Shown: positions 8,610-17,936 of the stretch, piece after piece
Layout: every line of letters starts with the position of its first letter
Position numbering within the stretch: the stretch's first letter is position 1
Source: JAJZEO01 sp964350315
Lineage (GTDB): Bacteria > Chlamydiota > Chlamydiia > Chlamydiales > 2-12-FULL-49-11
Assembly (NCBI GenBank): GCA_964350315.1
Contig: CAYGJD010000009.1
Location: 11,671-75,670 of the forward strand
Length of the DNA: 64,000 nt
Reading direction: 5' to 3'
Notes under the pieces: model-generated
Told to the model about the DNA's origin: nothing
The model's database searches: none
What the model saw: the letters and a program-made list of their open reading frames with translations, nothing else
Program-made: the position numbers and the translations under genes

Positions 8610-8764
8610 TGTCGAAGCATCCTAGTTATGGAAAGTCAACAACAGGTGGAAAAAAAAGAAATGTTCTTAAAAGATTTGAGCGTGTTCAAATCATGAAAGA
8701 GCGCGACCATTGGAAGGAAAGAGCTTCTGTTCTATCTCTTCCAAAGACAAAAGCACCTGCGTAG
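8609..8764 (+). CDS. Chlamydiae/Verrucomicrobia-type small basic protein
   Basis: 51 residues. Starts MSKHPSYGKSTTGGKKRNVL and continues LKRFERVQIMKERDHW, ending with SLPKTKAPA. This fits the small basic protein family conserved across the Chlamydiae-Verrucomicrobia group (pattern M-S-x-HPS, RNVLKRFER, LPKTK), thought to be a ribosome-associated protein. Its ATG overlaps the previous stop (TAATG, 8607-8611). The match is strong because the order and spacing of all three blocks hold. It also helps to place the organism. Confidence 0.82.
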   Translation: MSKHPSYGKSTTGGKKRNVLKRFERVQIMKERDHWKERASVLSLPKTKAPA

Positions 8765-8770
8765 GTTTTT

Positions 8771-9244
8771 GTGATAGTCATTCAAGAAAACGACCAATCA
8801 GCACTTGAAATTTGCAAAAGGCAAGTTGAAAAGTTAGTTTTGTTTATTTGCCAACAAGAAGAAATTTATGGTGATGAGCTTTATGTAAATTTTGTCAGTA
8901 AAGACAGAATTACAGAACTACACGACCAACATTTTAACGATCCAACTCCAACTGATTGCATTACGTTTCCAATCGACGGCAATAAGATCGATGACGAAGA
9001 TTCAACCTCTCCACACGTTATCGGCGAGGTTTTTATCTGTCCAGAAGTCGCTATAGACACTTGCCCTCACGATCCTTACGGCGAACTTTCATTATATATA
9101 GCACACACCTTATTACACTTAGCTGAATACAACGATATCGAAGATGACGATATTCTTAAGATTCGAGAAGCTGAAAACCGAATACTTTGTTCCTTGAAAG
9201 AAAAAAATCTCGTGTTAAGTAATGACAATCTCCTTATAAGTTAG
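8771..9244 (+). CDS. ybeY: Endoribonuclease YbeY
   Basis: 157 residues from a GTG start at 8771, six bases after the previous stop. Features: NFVSKDRITELHDQHFNDP, TDCITFPID (the usual 'TDVLSFP' block), GEVFICPEVA and AHTLLHLAEYND. YbeY is a zinc-dependent RNase acting in 16S rRNA 3'-end maturation and ribosome quality control. The family motif is H-xxx-H-xxxxx-H; the first two His are present, but the third is replaced within EYNDIEDDD, so an Asp may serve as metal ligand. Its place between the small basic proteins and the CBS protein is conserved, as I recall, in Chlamydia. Confidence 0.88.
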   Translation: MIVIQENDQSALEICKRQVEKLVLFICQQEEIYGDELYVNFVSKDRITELHDQHFNDPTPTDCITFPIDGNKIDDEDSTSPHVIGEVFICPEVAIDTCPHDPYGELSLYIAHTLLHLAEYNDIEDDDILKIREAENRILCSLKEKNLVLSNDNLLIS

Positions 9245-9247
9245 GTT

Positions 9248-10582
9248 ATGATTACTGCAACGCCTTTCTTCCCTATCTTATTTCTTACAGCAGCGTGTAT
9301 ACTGTCATGCGTAAAGTCTGCATTTCAAAGAACTTCAGAATCTGAAATTGAAGAAAGAATGAAATACTCTAAATTTCATCTATTCTTCTTTAACTGGCTT
9401 GAAAGGACTTTTCCTGATGAAAAAGACCATCCTGCGGGTGATTTTCTCAGCTTTACTTGCCTCATCACCCTTGCTTGCTATGGCATGAGCTCATCTGTTT
9501 TTCTAGCGGCTAACTCATTTTACAACTCAAACATCTATATTTCAGAACATTCTATAAACTTCTCATTTATTTGGCTTCTTCTAAGCATCGCAATCATCAC
9601 AGGATTAGCTCTTTGCGCAAACACACTGTTCCATATTTTTGCCCTTAAATTTCGTATAGCTGCTTTAAAGCTTTTTTCTTTCATAGCCTCGTTGATCATT
9701 TTAGTTTTTTTCGTTATTTCCTTTCCTTTTCTTTGGATAGAGAGACTTCTTGCAATCAAAAAACAAGAACCTTCAACTGCGGCATCTCCTGATGAATTAC
9801 GTTCAAGGCTTTTAGACCTTCTCGGGGAAATGGAAGAGGAAAAAGTCATTGAACATCACGATAGAAAAATGATCAAATCTGTTGCTCAGTTTGGAAAGCT
9901 TGTTGTCCGAGAAATTATGGTTCCTCGCGTCGATATGATTTGCCTTTCTGAGGAGTCTACAGCACAGGATGCATACGATTGTTACATTGAGCATGGATAC
10001 AGCCGTGTCCCAATCTACAAAGATTCAATCGACCATATTACCGGCCTGCTTCTCTACAAAGACTTTATGGATTTTTGCTTTAAAAAAATCCAAGATGGAA
10101 AAACCCTTGCTGATATAGAAATATCACCTCTTGTGATCCCTGTCCTTTACGCACCAGAAAACAAGCGTATCCGAGATCTTTTTAATGAAATACGAACTGA
10201 AAAAATCCACGCTGCAATTGTTGTAAATGAATATGGGTGTACAGAAGGCTTAGTTACCACTGAGGACATTCTTGAAGAACTTGTCGGAAGTCAAATTCAA
10301 GATGAGCATGATGAGGATGAGGAATTGCTGTTTAAACAAGCACAAGATAAATCTTGGATTGTTGATGCGCGTATGAGCATTGTAGATGTTGAACGTGAAC
10401 TTGGTATATCAGTCCCACACCATGCCGAATACGAAACTCTTGCAGGATTTATATCTTGGAAGATGGGTTCGATACCAGCAATTGGCACAACTATGCATGA
10501 AGATTTTTTTGACGTCCGCATCCTACAAAGTGATCGAAGGCAAATTCACAAAGTAAAAATTAGTTTAACTGAATCTCTATAG
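9248..10582 (+). CDS. CNNM/CorC-type membrane protein with CBS pair (hemolysin-like)
   Basis: 444 residues. The N-terminal half is an integral membrane domain (hydrophobic stretches about 3-18, 59-86, 105-134, 140-163) of the DUF21/CNNM type. Next come DELRSRLLDLLGEMEEE and a CBS pair (about 215-345, with VREIMVPRVDMICL, GYSRVPIYKDS, AAIVVNEYG and GLVTTEDILEELVG), then a C-terminal CorC/HlyC domain (about 360-440). Family members are implicated in Mg2+ or Co2+ efflux and often labelled hemolysins. The gene is 3 bases after ybeY, so co-transcribed. Confidence 0.88.
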   Translation: MITATPFFPILFLTAACILSCVKSAFQRTSESEIEERMKYSKFHLFFFNWLERTFPDEKDHPAGDFLSFTCLITLACYGMSSSVFLAANSFYNSNIYISEHSINFSFIWLLLSIAIITGLALCANTLFHIFALKFRIAALKLFSFIASLIILVFFVISFPFLWIERLLAIKKQEPSTAASPDELRSRLLDLLGEMEEEKVIEHHDRKMIKSVAQFGKLVVREIMVPRVDMICLSEESTAQDAYDCYIEHGYSRVPIYKDSIDHITGLLLYKDFMDFCFKKIQDGKTLADIEISPLVIPVLYAPENKRIRDLFNEIRTEKIHAAIVVNEYGCTEGLVTTEDILEELVGSQIQDEHDEDEELLFKQAQDKSWIVDARMSIVDVERELGISVPHHAEYETLAGFISWKMGSIPAIGTTMHEDFFDVRILQSDRRQIHKVKISLTESL

Positions 10583-10699
10583 TAAAATTAGTGCGTTTGC
10601 TGCATGTTATGATCAACATTCATTAGGTTTTTAAAGCACTCTCTATAGCTATTTATCTCTACATCTGTTACTATTTCCTACAAAACTAAAGGACACTCT

Positions 10700-12595
10700 A
10701 TGCGACGCTCGATTTGTATTACTGAACCTAATGTTGCTCTTGCAGGAGAACAAAAATTGTGGAGGTTTTGCTTTATAACCAGTCAAACGTTGCCACAAAA
10801 AACTGTTCTTCGCTTTGATCCCTTATCTTCTGGAGACAACAACGAATGGGAACTTCCTCAAGCAAATGTTAAAGAGAATGACAATTTAATTTGGCTGACT
10901 CTTCCAGACGGAAAAAATATTTCAGGAAAAGAAGTCGACAGCAAGGAAGGGAACAAACAATACGAGTTTACTCTACCAAAGGACATCACTCAAGGCGAGA
11001 AGCTCATCTTTCATCTTGGATCTTCAGATAACACGAAACAATCCCAACTTGGAAATAGATCCCAACTTTACATACAAAGACGTCGACCTTTCCATCTTTA
11101 TATCGACCCTAAAGGTAAAAAGGAATTTAAAGACCCTGAAATTTTCACTCTTGATGTCCGCGGAAATGAACTAAAAAACATTCGAATTATTGCCCCCTCT
11201 GTTGTTTTTAAAAACAATAGATTCGATGTATTCATGAGATTTGAAGATGCCTTTGGCAACCTCACAGGAAATGCGCCGGAGGGAACTTTAGTAGAATTGT
11301 ACTACGATCAATTGAGAGAAAACCTAAAGTGGAAACTTTTCGTTCCTGAAACAGGATTTTTAACTCTCCCTAATCTTTATTTCAATGAACCTGGCCTATA
11401 TAGACTTCGTCTTAGAAATCTATCGACTAATGAAGAATATATCTCAGCTCCAATTCAATGCTATCTTGAGTCTGGAAACCAACAATTCTGGGGCATGCTT
11501 CACGGAGAGACCCCTCGATTTGACATGGTTGAAAATATTGAATCTGCTTTAAGACATTTTAGAGATGACCACTCTCTTCAATTTTTTGCAACCTCAACAA
11601 ATGAAGATACAGCCATTACTTCAAACGACGACTGGAAACTTATTTCATCTCAAGTTGCTGAATTTAATGAAGAAGAGCGTTTTGTAACAATGCTTGGATT
11701 TCAATGGGAAGGCGAACCTTCTACAGAAGGATCACGTCACTTTCTCTATACTAAAGACAACAAACCTTTACTGAGAAAAAAAGACCTCAAATCCAACAAT
11801 TTGAAAAAAATCTACAAAAGTCATACACCAAAAGAACTTATATCAATCCCATGCTTAACTACTGGGAAGGGCCATTCTTTTAATTTCGAAGATTTTAATC
11901 CTGAATTTGAGCGAGTTGCTGAAATATATTCTTCTTGGGGAAGTTGCGAGACAACCGCGAAGAAAGGCAATCTCCGACCTCTTAAAGGATCTGGAAAAAA
12001 AGGCATTAGTGAAGTTGAAGAAGGATCTCTTCTAAAAGCTTTGGTCAAAGGGTGTCGTTTTGGCTTTGTTGCTGGTGGAATGGAGACTCGCGGATTTTAT
12101 AAGGATATGAAAACTGATGGCCAAGAATCTTATTCAGCAGGTTTAACTGCAATTTTGGCGACCGAATATTCAAGAGATGCTCTTTTTTCTGCTCTTTACG
12201 CTCGTAGCTGTTATGCAACTACTGGCGCACGTATCTTGATTTCTTTTAACATTGCTGGAAAGCCGATGGGATCTGAAATTTCAACAAAAACAAAACCAGG
12301 TCTTACTTACAATAGGTATATCCATGGATTTGTTGCAGGAACAGACGATATAGAAGAAATTACAGTTGTAAGAAATGGGGTCGATTTTGCCACTCTTACA
12401 CCTAACACAAATTACTTCACATTAGAAATCGATGATCCAGAACCAATTGAGAGCGCTACATTAACCTCCAGTTTGGTACCAAATCCATTTTTATTTTACT
12501 ATCTTCGCGTTAAACAAAAAGATGGTGAATTAGCATGGAGCTCACCTATTTGGATTGATGTCATTGAATTAGAAAAAAAGGTTAAAAAGAAATGA
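10700..12595 (+). CDS. DUF3604-like protein (PHP-superfamily related)
   Basis: 631 residues with no signal peptide. The first 250 residues look like beta-sandwich modules (FHLYIDPKGKKEFKDPEIF, then a second module with FMRFEDAFGNLTG). Around 273 is WGMLHGETPRFD, equivalent to the 'WGDLHxHT' opening of DUF3604, and near 495 RSCYATTGARILISFNIAG, the C-terminal hallmark of that family. The metal-binding residues of the opening are only partly kept (LHGE rather than LHxHT), so activity is uncertain. A ribosome site AAAGGA precedes the ATG. The stop overlaps the next small gene by ATGA. Possible phosphoesterase-like protein; function not established. Confidence 0.7.
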   Translation: MRRSICITEPNVALAGEQKLWRFCFITSQTLPQKTVLRFDPLSSGDNNEWELPQANVKENDNLIWLTLPDGKNISGKEVDSKEGNKQYEFTLPKDITQGEKLIFHLGSSDNTKQSQLGNRSQLYIQRRRPFHLYIDPKGKKEFKDPEIFTLDVRGNELKNIRIIAPSVVFKNNRFDVFMRFEDAFGNLTGNAPEGTLVELYYDQLRENLKWKLFVPETGFLTLPNLYFNEPGLYRLRLRNLSTNEEYISAPIQCYLESGNQQFWGMLHGETPRFDMVENIESALRHFRDDHSLQFFATSTNEDTAITSNDDWKLISSQVAEFNEEERFVTMLGFQWEGEPSTEGSRHFLYTKDNKPLLRKKDLKSNNLKKIYKSHTPKELISIPCLTTGKGHSFNFEDFNPEFERVAEIYSSWGSCETTAKKGNLRPLKGSGKKGISEVEEGSLLKALVKGCRFGFVAGGMETRGFYKDMKTDGQESYSAGLTAILATEYSRDALFSALYARSCYATTGARILISFNIAGKPMGSEISTKTKPGLTYNRYIHGFVAGTDDIEEITVVRNGVDFATLTPNTNYFTLEIDDPEPIESATLTSSLVPNPFLFYYLRVKQKDGELAWSSPIWIDVIELEKKVKKK

Positions 12596-12831
12596 TCGCA
12601 GCTTTTATAGCCCCTATTCTCGTGCTATTTTTAGGGATATATTTGCTCTCTTACTTTTTGATTGTAGTTCCAATTGTCATCATTGCTTGCTTAATTCTCT
12701 ACATGCTAAAGCTTCTGGCTCTTGTGCCGGTCATAGTTTTAATGTGTGCCCTTCTTCTAATTTTTGGGAGAAATAAGATTTGCAAAAGATGCTCAAAACC
12801 TGAAACCAAATGCGATCGATGCGGGAGATAA
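12592..12831 (+). CDS. Mini membrane protein with a CxxC-x6-CxxC zinc ribbon tail
   Basis: 79 residues: about 55 hydrophobic residues (two or three membrane helices, 2-57) followed by NKICKRCSKPETKCDRCGR. The four Cys in two CxxC pairs suggest a zinc knuckle on the cytoplasmic side. The start overlaps the DUF3604 gene stop (ATGA, 12592-12595), and its TAA abuts the maf ATG, so it is a true member of the operon. I do not recognise the family. Confidence 0.65.
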   Translation: MIAAFIAPILVLFLGIYLLSYFLIVVPIVIIACLILYMLKLLALVPVIVLMCALLLIFGRNKICKRCSKPETKCDRCGR

Positions 12832-13437
12832 ATGAATAAACCTCTGCTTATTCTAGGTACAGGATCGCCGAGAAGAATCGAACTATTTAAGCAATTCGAT
12901 GTTGAATTTAAATGTGTTGTATCTGGATTTGACGAAGATTCTATTTCCAAAAATCTAGATCCAAAAACATATGTGCGAGAAATTGCACTTGGTAAAGCGC
13001 GTCTTATTGCAGAAAAATTCCCTGAAAACCCAATTCTTACTGCCGATACGACTGTTTACTTTAATCGAGAAGTTTATGGAAAACCTATCGATAGAGAAGA
13101 TGCCTTTGCAACTCTTGTGAAGTTTCGCAAAAATAAACACGAAGTATGGACTGGTCTTTGTTTGGCGTATAAAGGAAAATTTTATTCTGAAGAAGAAATG
13201 ACCACCGTATTATTTAATGATGTTAGCGACGAAGGAATCTGGCATTATATTGATAAATTTAATCCACTTGACAAAGCAGGAAGTTATGCGATACAAGATG
13301 CTGCAGGGCTATTGGTAAATCGTATTGATGGCGACTATCACAATGTAATCGGTTTTCCGCTTACAAAAGTGGCCCTCCTACTAAAACTTGCGGAGATCGA
13401 CTTATGGAACTTCTTAAAAAAACCCTCTTCTTTATAA
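12832..13437 (+). CDS. maf: Maf-type nucleoside triphosphate pyrophosphatase
   Basis: 201 residues. Motifs in order: ILGTGSPRRIELF (Maf signature S-x-RR), ILTADTTVYFN (catalytic Asp), YGKPIDREDA, WTGLCL and DKAGSYAIQDAAG. Maf proteins hydrolyse non-canonical or canonical dTTP/UTP/CTP to monophosphates, cleaning the nucleotide pool; overexpression of the Bacillus protein blocks septation. The 3' end overlaps the HEAT-repeat gene by 34 bases. Length is normal. Confidence 0.92.
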   Translation: MNKPLLILGTGSPRRIELFKQFDVEFKCVVSGFDEDSISKNLDPKTYVREIALGKARLIAEKFPENPILTADTTVYFNREVYGKPIDREDAFATLVKFRKNKHEVWTGLCLAYKGKFYSEEEMTTVLFNDVSDEGIWHYIDKFNPLDKAGSYAIQDAAGLLVNRIDGDYHNVIGFPLTKVALLLKLAEIDLWNFLKKPSSL

Positions 13438-15227
13438 CCATTACTGCACTTGTTTCTGTTGAATCTGCTTCTGTTGATGAAGGTGTCTCTGAAAGGTCTT
13501 TGCCTTTGATTCTTCAACAAAGCGCTGAATTTGAGAAGAACAAACCAGCAAATCAAGTTTTAGAAGTTAAAGAAGAAAACACCGACACAGATGATCTGAT
13601 TTTTGAAGTTGGAGATAAAAGACGCATTCTCTACTTAATGTCTAAGGGAAATGTTTCAAAAGCTATCGAACACTACCTTGCTTACTACGAAAAAGAAAAA
13701 AAACACGACAGTAAGATTCTTCAACAAATTGCACAAATCTTACTAGAGTCGGGCGCTTCAAGTTACGACATGGAAACCCAACTTCTTACTCTTTGTGGAA
13801 TTGCCCTTTCAAACCAGCATTCTTCTTTATATTTTTTAGAACGCGCTTTGAACAGTCAATTCCCAATGGTCCAAAGTGTCGCTCTTTCTCTACTAGGCAG
13901 CGCTCATGATGATGAGTGTGAAAGTATCATAGCATCAGCTATGCGTTCTAAATATCTGCTTGTCCGTTATGAAGCTCTACACTACCTGGTTGCTAGAAAG
14001 TCAAAGAATGCTCTTGGGTACATCGACTCTCTCATAAACTTACTTCATCCAGCTGCCCGCCCTCTTTTCGTAGAATTTTATGCAACCTATGGATCTAAAG
14101 AAGCGATGCAGAGATTGAAACAATTTCTAAATGACAGTGACATGAATGTTCGCATCGCTGCTATTGGATCTATCTGTTCACATAATTATGACAACCTGCT
14201 TCCGAACATCCGCTCAATATTTTCACAATCAGACCCTTGTTTAAAGGAAGCCTGCGCAAAAACTCTTGGCGATATGAGGGATTTACATTCAATTGAATCT
14301 CTTAAAATTGCTGCTGAATCCCCTTTTGACGATACAAAACTTGCTTCTTTATATGCTTTACATCAACTCGGGGACCAATCAGCTAAAGAAAAAATCGCTG
14401 ATATGGCAAAGAGAAAAAATCTATACGCGATTTATATGCTTTCATACATTGAAGGGTATGATGATCTTCTAGCACGACTATCAACAAACATTGATTCTAC
14501 CATAAGACTAAATGCTAGCCTTGCTTTATTGCGTAAAAGAAATCCAAAATGCTTACCTGTAATTAAAGACATTATCTCATCAGACATAGACTTTATTGGC
14601 TTTGTGCCTTTTGTCTCGCACGGAAGAACTCTTGTTGCATGGAAACCCTTGTCGGTATCTGTCATCAAACATCCCGATGTAAAAAGAAACATACAAGCGA
14701 TTACCCTTTCTTTCATCGATGAGGTTTTAACTTCCTCTCTTGAACTTGCAGAAGACGATTTTTTAGATATTAGTCGTGACATTCTTGCAAAAAAAGGTTC
14801 ACACTCTGTAGCAATCTTAATGCACTTACTCGAAAACATTAAAAGCAAAAAAGTGTTCGATCTTTTAAAAGAAAAATCTCAAGAAGTCGGCTCTCCATTA
14901 GTTCGTGGATATGCAAGTTTAGCTCTATACCGGATGAATGGAGAAGAATCTTATAGAACATCATTTCTAAATTGGTTAAAAACTCAAAACGGCGAACAGC
15001 TTATAGAATTCAAACCAATGATGGATCGTGGTGCACGCGATGATAAAGTCATTTCAAATTATCAACTCTCACCACAAGACAGATCGGCTCTTTTGATTGA
15101 GTCGTTTGATACACTTGCAACAAAACACGAAATCGAAGGGATTTCTCTTCTTTTAGAAGCAATGAAAGATGGTCATCCGAAAAATCGATACGCTCTTGCA
15201 GGTCTTCTTTTGAAATCAATTCACTAA
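13404..15227 (+). CDS. Secreted HEAT-repeat protein
   Basis: 607 residues. N-terminal signal peptide (MELLKKTLFFITITALVSVESA). The rest is helical; repeats with HEAT character are visible, e.g. NVRIAAIGSICSHN (about 250-263), LKEACAKTLGDMRDLHSIES (280-299), KLASLYALHQLGD (312-324) and IRLNASLALLRKRN (367-380). It starts inside maf and is followed 19 bases later by the LptD-like gene, whose promoter lies in its 3' end. The neighbourhood suggests a periplasmic scaffold for envelope assembly, but this is inference; the family is not one I can name beyond the repeat type. Confidence 0.75.
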   Translation: MELLKKTLFFITITALVSVESASVDEGVSERSLPLILQQSAEFEKNKPANQVLEVKEENTDTDDLIFEVGDKRRILYLMSKGNVSKAIEHYLAYYEKEKKHDSKILQQIAQILLESGASSYDMETQLLTLCGIALSNQHSSLYFLERALNSQFPMVQSVALSLLGSAHDDECESIIASAMRSKYLLVRYEALHYLVARKSKNALGYIDSLINLLHPAARPLFVEFYATYGSKEAMQRLKQFLNDSDMNVRIAAIGSICSHNYDNLLPNIRSIFSQSDPCLKEACAKTLGDMRDLHSIESLKIAAESPFDDTKLASLYALHQLGDQSAKEKIADMAKRKNLYAIYMLSYIEGYDDLLARLSTNIDSTIRLNASLALLRKRNPKCLPVIKDIISSDIDFIGFVPFVSHGRTLVAWKPLSVSVIKHPDVKRNIQAITLSFIDEVLTSSLELAEDDFLDISRDILAKKGSHSVAILMHLLENIKSKKVFDLLKEKSQEVGSPLVRGYASLALYRMNGEESYRTSFLNWLKTQNGEQLIEFKPMMDRGARDDKVISNYQLSPQDRSALLIESFDTLATKHEIEGISLLLEAMKDGHPKNRYALAGLLLKSIH

Positions 15228-15238
15228 AGATTTATACT
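15210..15238 (+). promoter_or_regulatory. Strong promoter of the lptD-like gene, near-leaderless
   Basis: TTGAAA (15210-15215), exactly 17 bases, TATACT (15233-15238), then 8 bases to the ATG at 15247. The -35 is inside the coding end of the HEAT-repeat gene. No ribosome binding site is present between the -10 and the ATG. Confidence 0.7.
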
Positions 15239-15246
15239 TCTGTAGT

Positions 15247-17310
15247 ATGAAAAAACTAGTGTGCTATTTCGCCTTACTTCCTTTGTCTCTTCTTTTTGCA
15301 GAAGAGGTTGTTATTGAACTCAAAGACCCAATTGCAAACAAACACTCAATACGGTCAACTGAAGGTGGTGTTTTGCAAACAAACAACCTTCGAATTCAAG
15401 CAAAAAACATCAACTATTACAAAAATGATGACGGGGACAAAATTGTCGAAGCAAGTGGCGATCTTTTCATAGTCTTTCGCAGAAAGTTCTTTCTTGCTGA
15501 TTCTATTTCATTCAATTTAATGGAAGAGAAAGGAACATTAAAAAATGCTACAGGCTTTGCAGAAGGTCTATTTTTTGGTGGAGAAGAAGTTCGCATTAAC
15601 ACCGATGGCACTCTTGATGCAGATAACGCTTACGTTACTACCTCTGACACTGTTGACCCTGAATGGAGTGTGAAATCAGAAAAAATTCACATGAACGAAA
15701 AGTATCAGGTCAAAGCTGATTCAATAACTACGAACATTGAAAAAGTTCCAGTGCTTTGGTTGCCTTCCTATTCTATGGGAGTAAACAAGCGCTTTAAAAA
15801 GAAAGAATCTAAACTGAAGTACCGAATTTTATGGGAAAATAAACAAGGACCTCTTTTGTTAATGCGCTGGCGAGCCTGGGATTACGAGGGCTTGAAGGTG
15901 TTTTTACGTGGTGAATATCGCATAAATCGTGGCGGTGGTGGTGCAGTTGAGCTTGACTATCTCTCAAATGATAAAAGACAAAAGTTAGAAACCCGTAATT
16001 TCTATGCATACGATACTTTTTATAACGACAACAACCCAGACAAACTTAAATCTCGATACCGCCTTCAGGGAATATATTCAGGAAAAAGCAACGACGGAAA
16101 AATCGAAATGTTTGCTCGTTGGGATGCTCTTAGTGATAAGAACATGCGTTCAGACTTTCCCACTCAACTTTTTGAACTTTCAACTCTTGAAAGAACTGAG
16201 GGTTTTGTAAAAGCTTACTACGACCCAGCATTTGCTTCTCTCTACGGTCGACCTCGTATAAACAGGTTTAGGGGGTTTAAGCAAGAATTACCGACCTTAA
16301 CTGTTGCAGTTAAACCGGTATCAATCGGCAAAACAAATGCCATTTTAGAAAATTACTTTCGCTTTTCCTATTTAGAATACTCTTATGCCAGCGAATTAGA
16401 ACATCTTATTCCAAACTTTAGATCGGGTCGTTTTGAAACAAAACAATCGCTTTATAGACCCTTCCAACTTGGCTTTTTACACATTGTTCCAAAAGCTGGG
16501 TTCAAGGGAATCCTCTACTCAAACAACCCTCACGAAACAAGAATTGGCCAAGCAGTTGCAGAATATGATCTTGATGCTTACGCAACTCTTGAAAAAAACT
16601 ACACAAACACACGACATACAGTAGAGCCATACGCTAAATTTTCGGGCCTAACGAACCCAACAGCAAAAATTGGCGATGTATACATCTTTAGCATTCAAGA
16701 TGGATACAACAGCTTAAATCAACTAAAAGTTGGATTAAGAAACAACTTCTCATCAACCACACATTTCTCTCCCCTACCAACTCTGACAACAGATTTATAT
16801 GCCTACAATTTTTTCGACACAACAAACTTCACTACATTATTTCCAAAAGCTGGCTTCTCAGGTGGAGCCAATTTGTCAAAGGCAAGCTTAAACACCTATG
16901 TTGGATGGAACATCCAAAAACAAAGACTTGATTTTGCAAACTTAAAACTAGGATGCACATTTAACGATTATTTTGCCTTTACAGCAGAAGTAAGACACAG
17001 AGGAAAATATTACTGGCGCAAAAACGACTATGCCAACTATCTGCTTGATGTAACAAGATCCATTGATTCTCTAGAAGACACTCCTCTATCTGACCTAAGA
17101 ACGACATTCAGAAGCAAATGGCAATTACAGTTTGCCCCTCTTTGGACTCTTCGAGTGCTTAACCACGTTGGCTGGAGACCGAATAAACCTTTCTACCACG
17201 AAACAAAAGTCGAAGTTCAAACGTTTATTTCAAACACTTGGCGCTTTAAGTTTTCATACGCACGAACAGTCCGAACAAATCAGTGGACAGTTTCATTCAA
17301 CTTAGTCTAA
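15247..17310 (+). CDS. lptD: LptD/OstA-like outer-membrane LPS assembly protein
   Basis: 687 residues with a cleavable signal peptide (MKKLVCYFALLPLSLLFAEE). The N-terminal third (about 40-170) has the OstA/LptA jelly-roll pattern: IQAKNINYY, EASGDLFIVF, ADSISFNLMEEKGTLKNATG. The C-terminal part is a long beta-barrel of alternating aromatic strands (RYRLQGIYSG, HRGKYYWRK), ending RTNQWTVSFNLV, typical for outer-membrane barrels. It would receive lipo-oligosaccharide from the Lpt bridge and place it in the outer leaflet. Length is close to other LptD proteins, and the pairs of Cys used for disulfide switching in E. coli are absent. Confidence 0.75.
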   Translation: MKKLVCYFALLPLSLLFAEEVVIELKDPIANKHSIRSTEGGVLQTNNLRIQAKNINYYKNDDGDKIVEASGDLFIVFRRKFFLADSISFNLMEEKGTLKNATGFAEGLFFGGEEVRINTDGTLDADNAYVTTSDTVDPEWSVKSEKIHMNEKYQVKADSITTNIEKVPVLWLPSYSMGVNKRFKKKESKLKYRILWENKQGPLLLMRWRAWDYEGLKVFLRGEYRINRGGGGAVELDYLSNDKRQKLETRNFYAYDTFYNDNNPDKLKSRYRLQGIYSGKSNDGKIEMFARWDALSDKNMRSDFPTQLFELSTLERTEGFVKAYYDPAFASLYGRPRINRFRGFKQELPTLTVAVKPVSIGKTNAILENYFRFSYLEYSYASELEHLIPNFRSGRFETKQSLYRPFQLGFLHIVPKAGFKGILYSNNPHETRIGQAVAEYDLDAYATLEKNYTNTRHTVEPYAKFSGLTNPTAKIGDVYIFSIQDGYNSLNQLKVGLRNNFSSTTHFSPLPTLTTDLYAYNFFDTTNFTTLFPKAGFSGGANLSKASLNTYVGWNIQKQRLDFANLKLGCTFNDYFAFTAEVRHRGKYYWRKNDYANYLLDVTRSIDSLEDTPLSDLRTTFRSKWQLQFAPLWTLRVLNHVGWRPNKPFYHETKVEVQTFISNTWRFKFSYARTVRTNQWTVSFNLV

Positions 17311-17372
17311 GAACCCTTTGAGTTTATTGATTACGTAAGAATTTAGGATTCTACAAGCTAGAAATTCAAGAA

Positions 17373-17936
17373 TTACATCCGGAAAGGATCGCCCTTAAAG
17401 CTTGTTTTACTTAGAAAATGCATCTCAAGAAGCTTAAGCTCACGTTCGTTTTTCTTTTTCAATTTATCACTCATCCGATCTATGTGAAGGATCCCATCTA
17501 GATGATCGGTTTCATGTTGAACGCATCGCGCTCTCCAATTCTTAAGCTCTTCTGTGAAAATCTTGCCTTGCATATCCATTGCTTGAACGGTAATCGCTCT
17601 GGGTCTTCTAACTTGTGCTACAAATCCAGGAACAGACATGCACGATTCTCCGTCTGTTTCTTCTTCTTCTGAAGAACCGATGATTTCTGGATTAATAAAT
17701 ACCATTGGGTCTTGATCTAAAGGGTAGCCATACTCATCATTTTCGTCTGACACATGAATTGCAAACATTGCAACATCATAGCCAATCTGTGGTGCGGCAA
17801 TTCCAGATCCATTGTGAGCAAGCATAGAATCAATTAGATCTTGTCCAATTGCTTTGATCTCATCTGTAATCTGCTCTACTTTTTTACATTTAGAACGTAA
17901 AATCGGATCTCCAAGATATCTTAGATTTCGAATCAT
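17373..17936 (-). CDS. def: Peptide deformylase
   Basis: 187 residues. The three family motifs are clear: GSGIAAPQIG (about 43-52), ESCMSVPGF (EGCLS-type motif with the metal-binding Cys, Gly replaced by Ser) and QHETDHLDG (HExxH). It removes the formyl group from new protein N-termini in the cytoplasm. The start follows the secG stop directly (TAAATG). Its stop is 63 bases from the convergent lptD end. Confidence 0.95.
   Translation of the reverse strand: MIRNLRYLGDPILRSKCKKVEQITDEIKAIGQDLIDSMLAHNGSGIAAPQIGYDVAMFAIHVSDENDEYGYPLDQDPMVFINPEIIGSSEEEETDGESCMSVPGFVAQVRRPRAITVQAMDMQGKIFTEELKNWRARCVQHETDHLDGILHIDRMSDKLKKKNERELKLLEMHFLSKTSFKGDPFRM

Noticed and set aside
14432..14848. 138-residue minus-strand frame within the HEAT-repeat gene
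   Set aside because: Antisense shadow; no ribosome site, and the sense frame is intact with a signal peptide and repeats.
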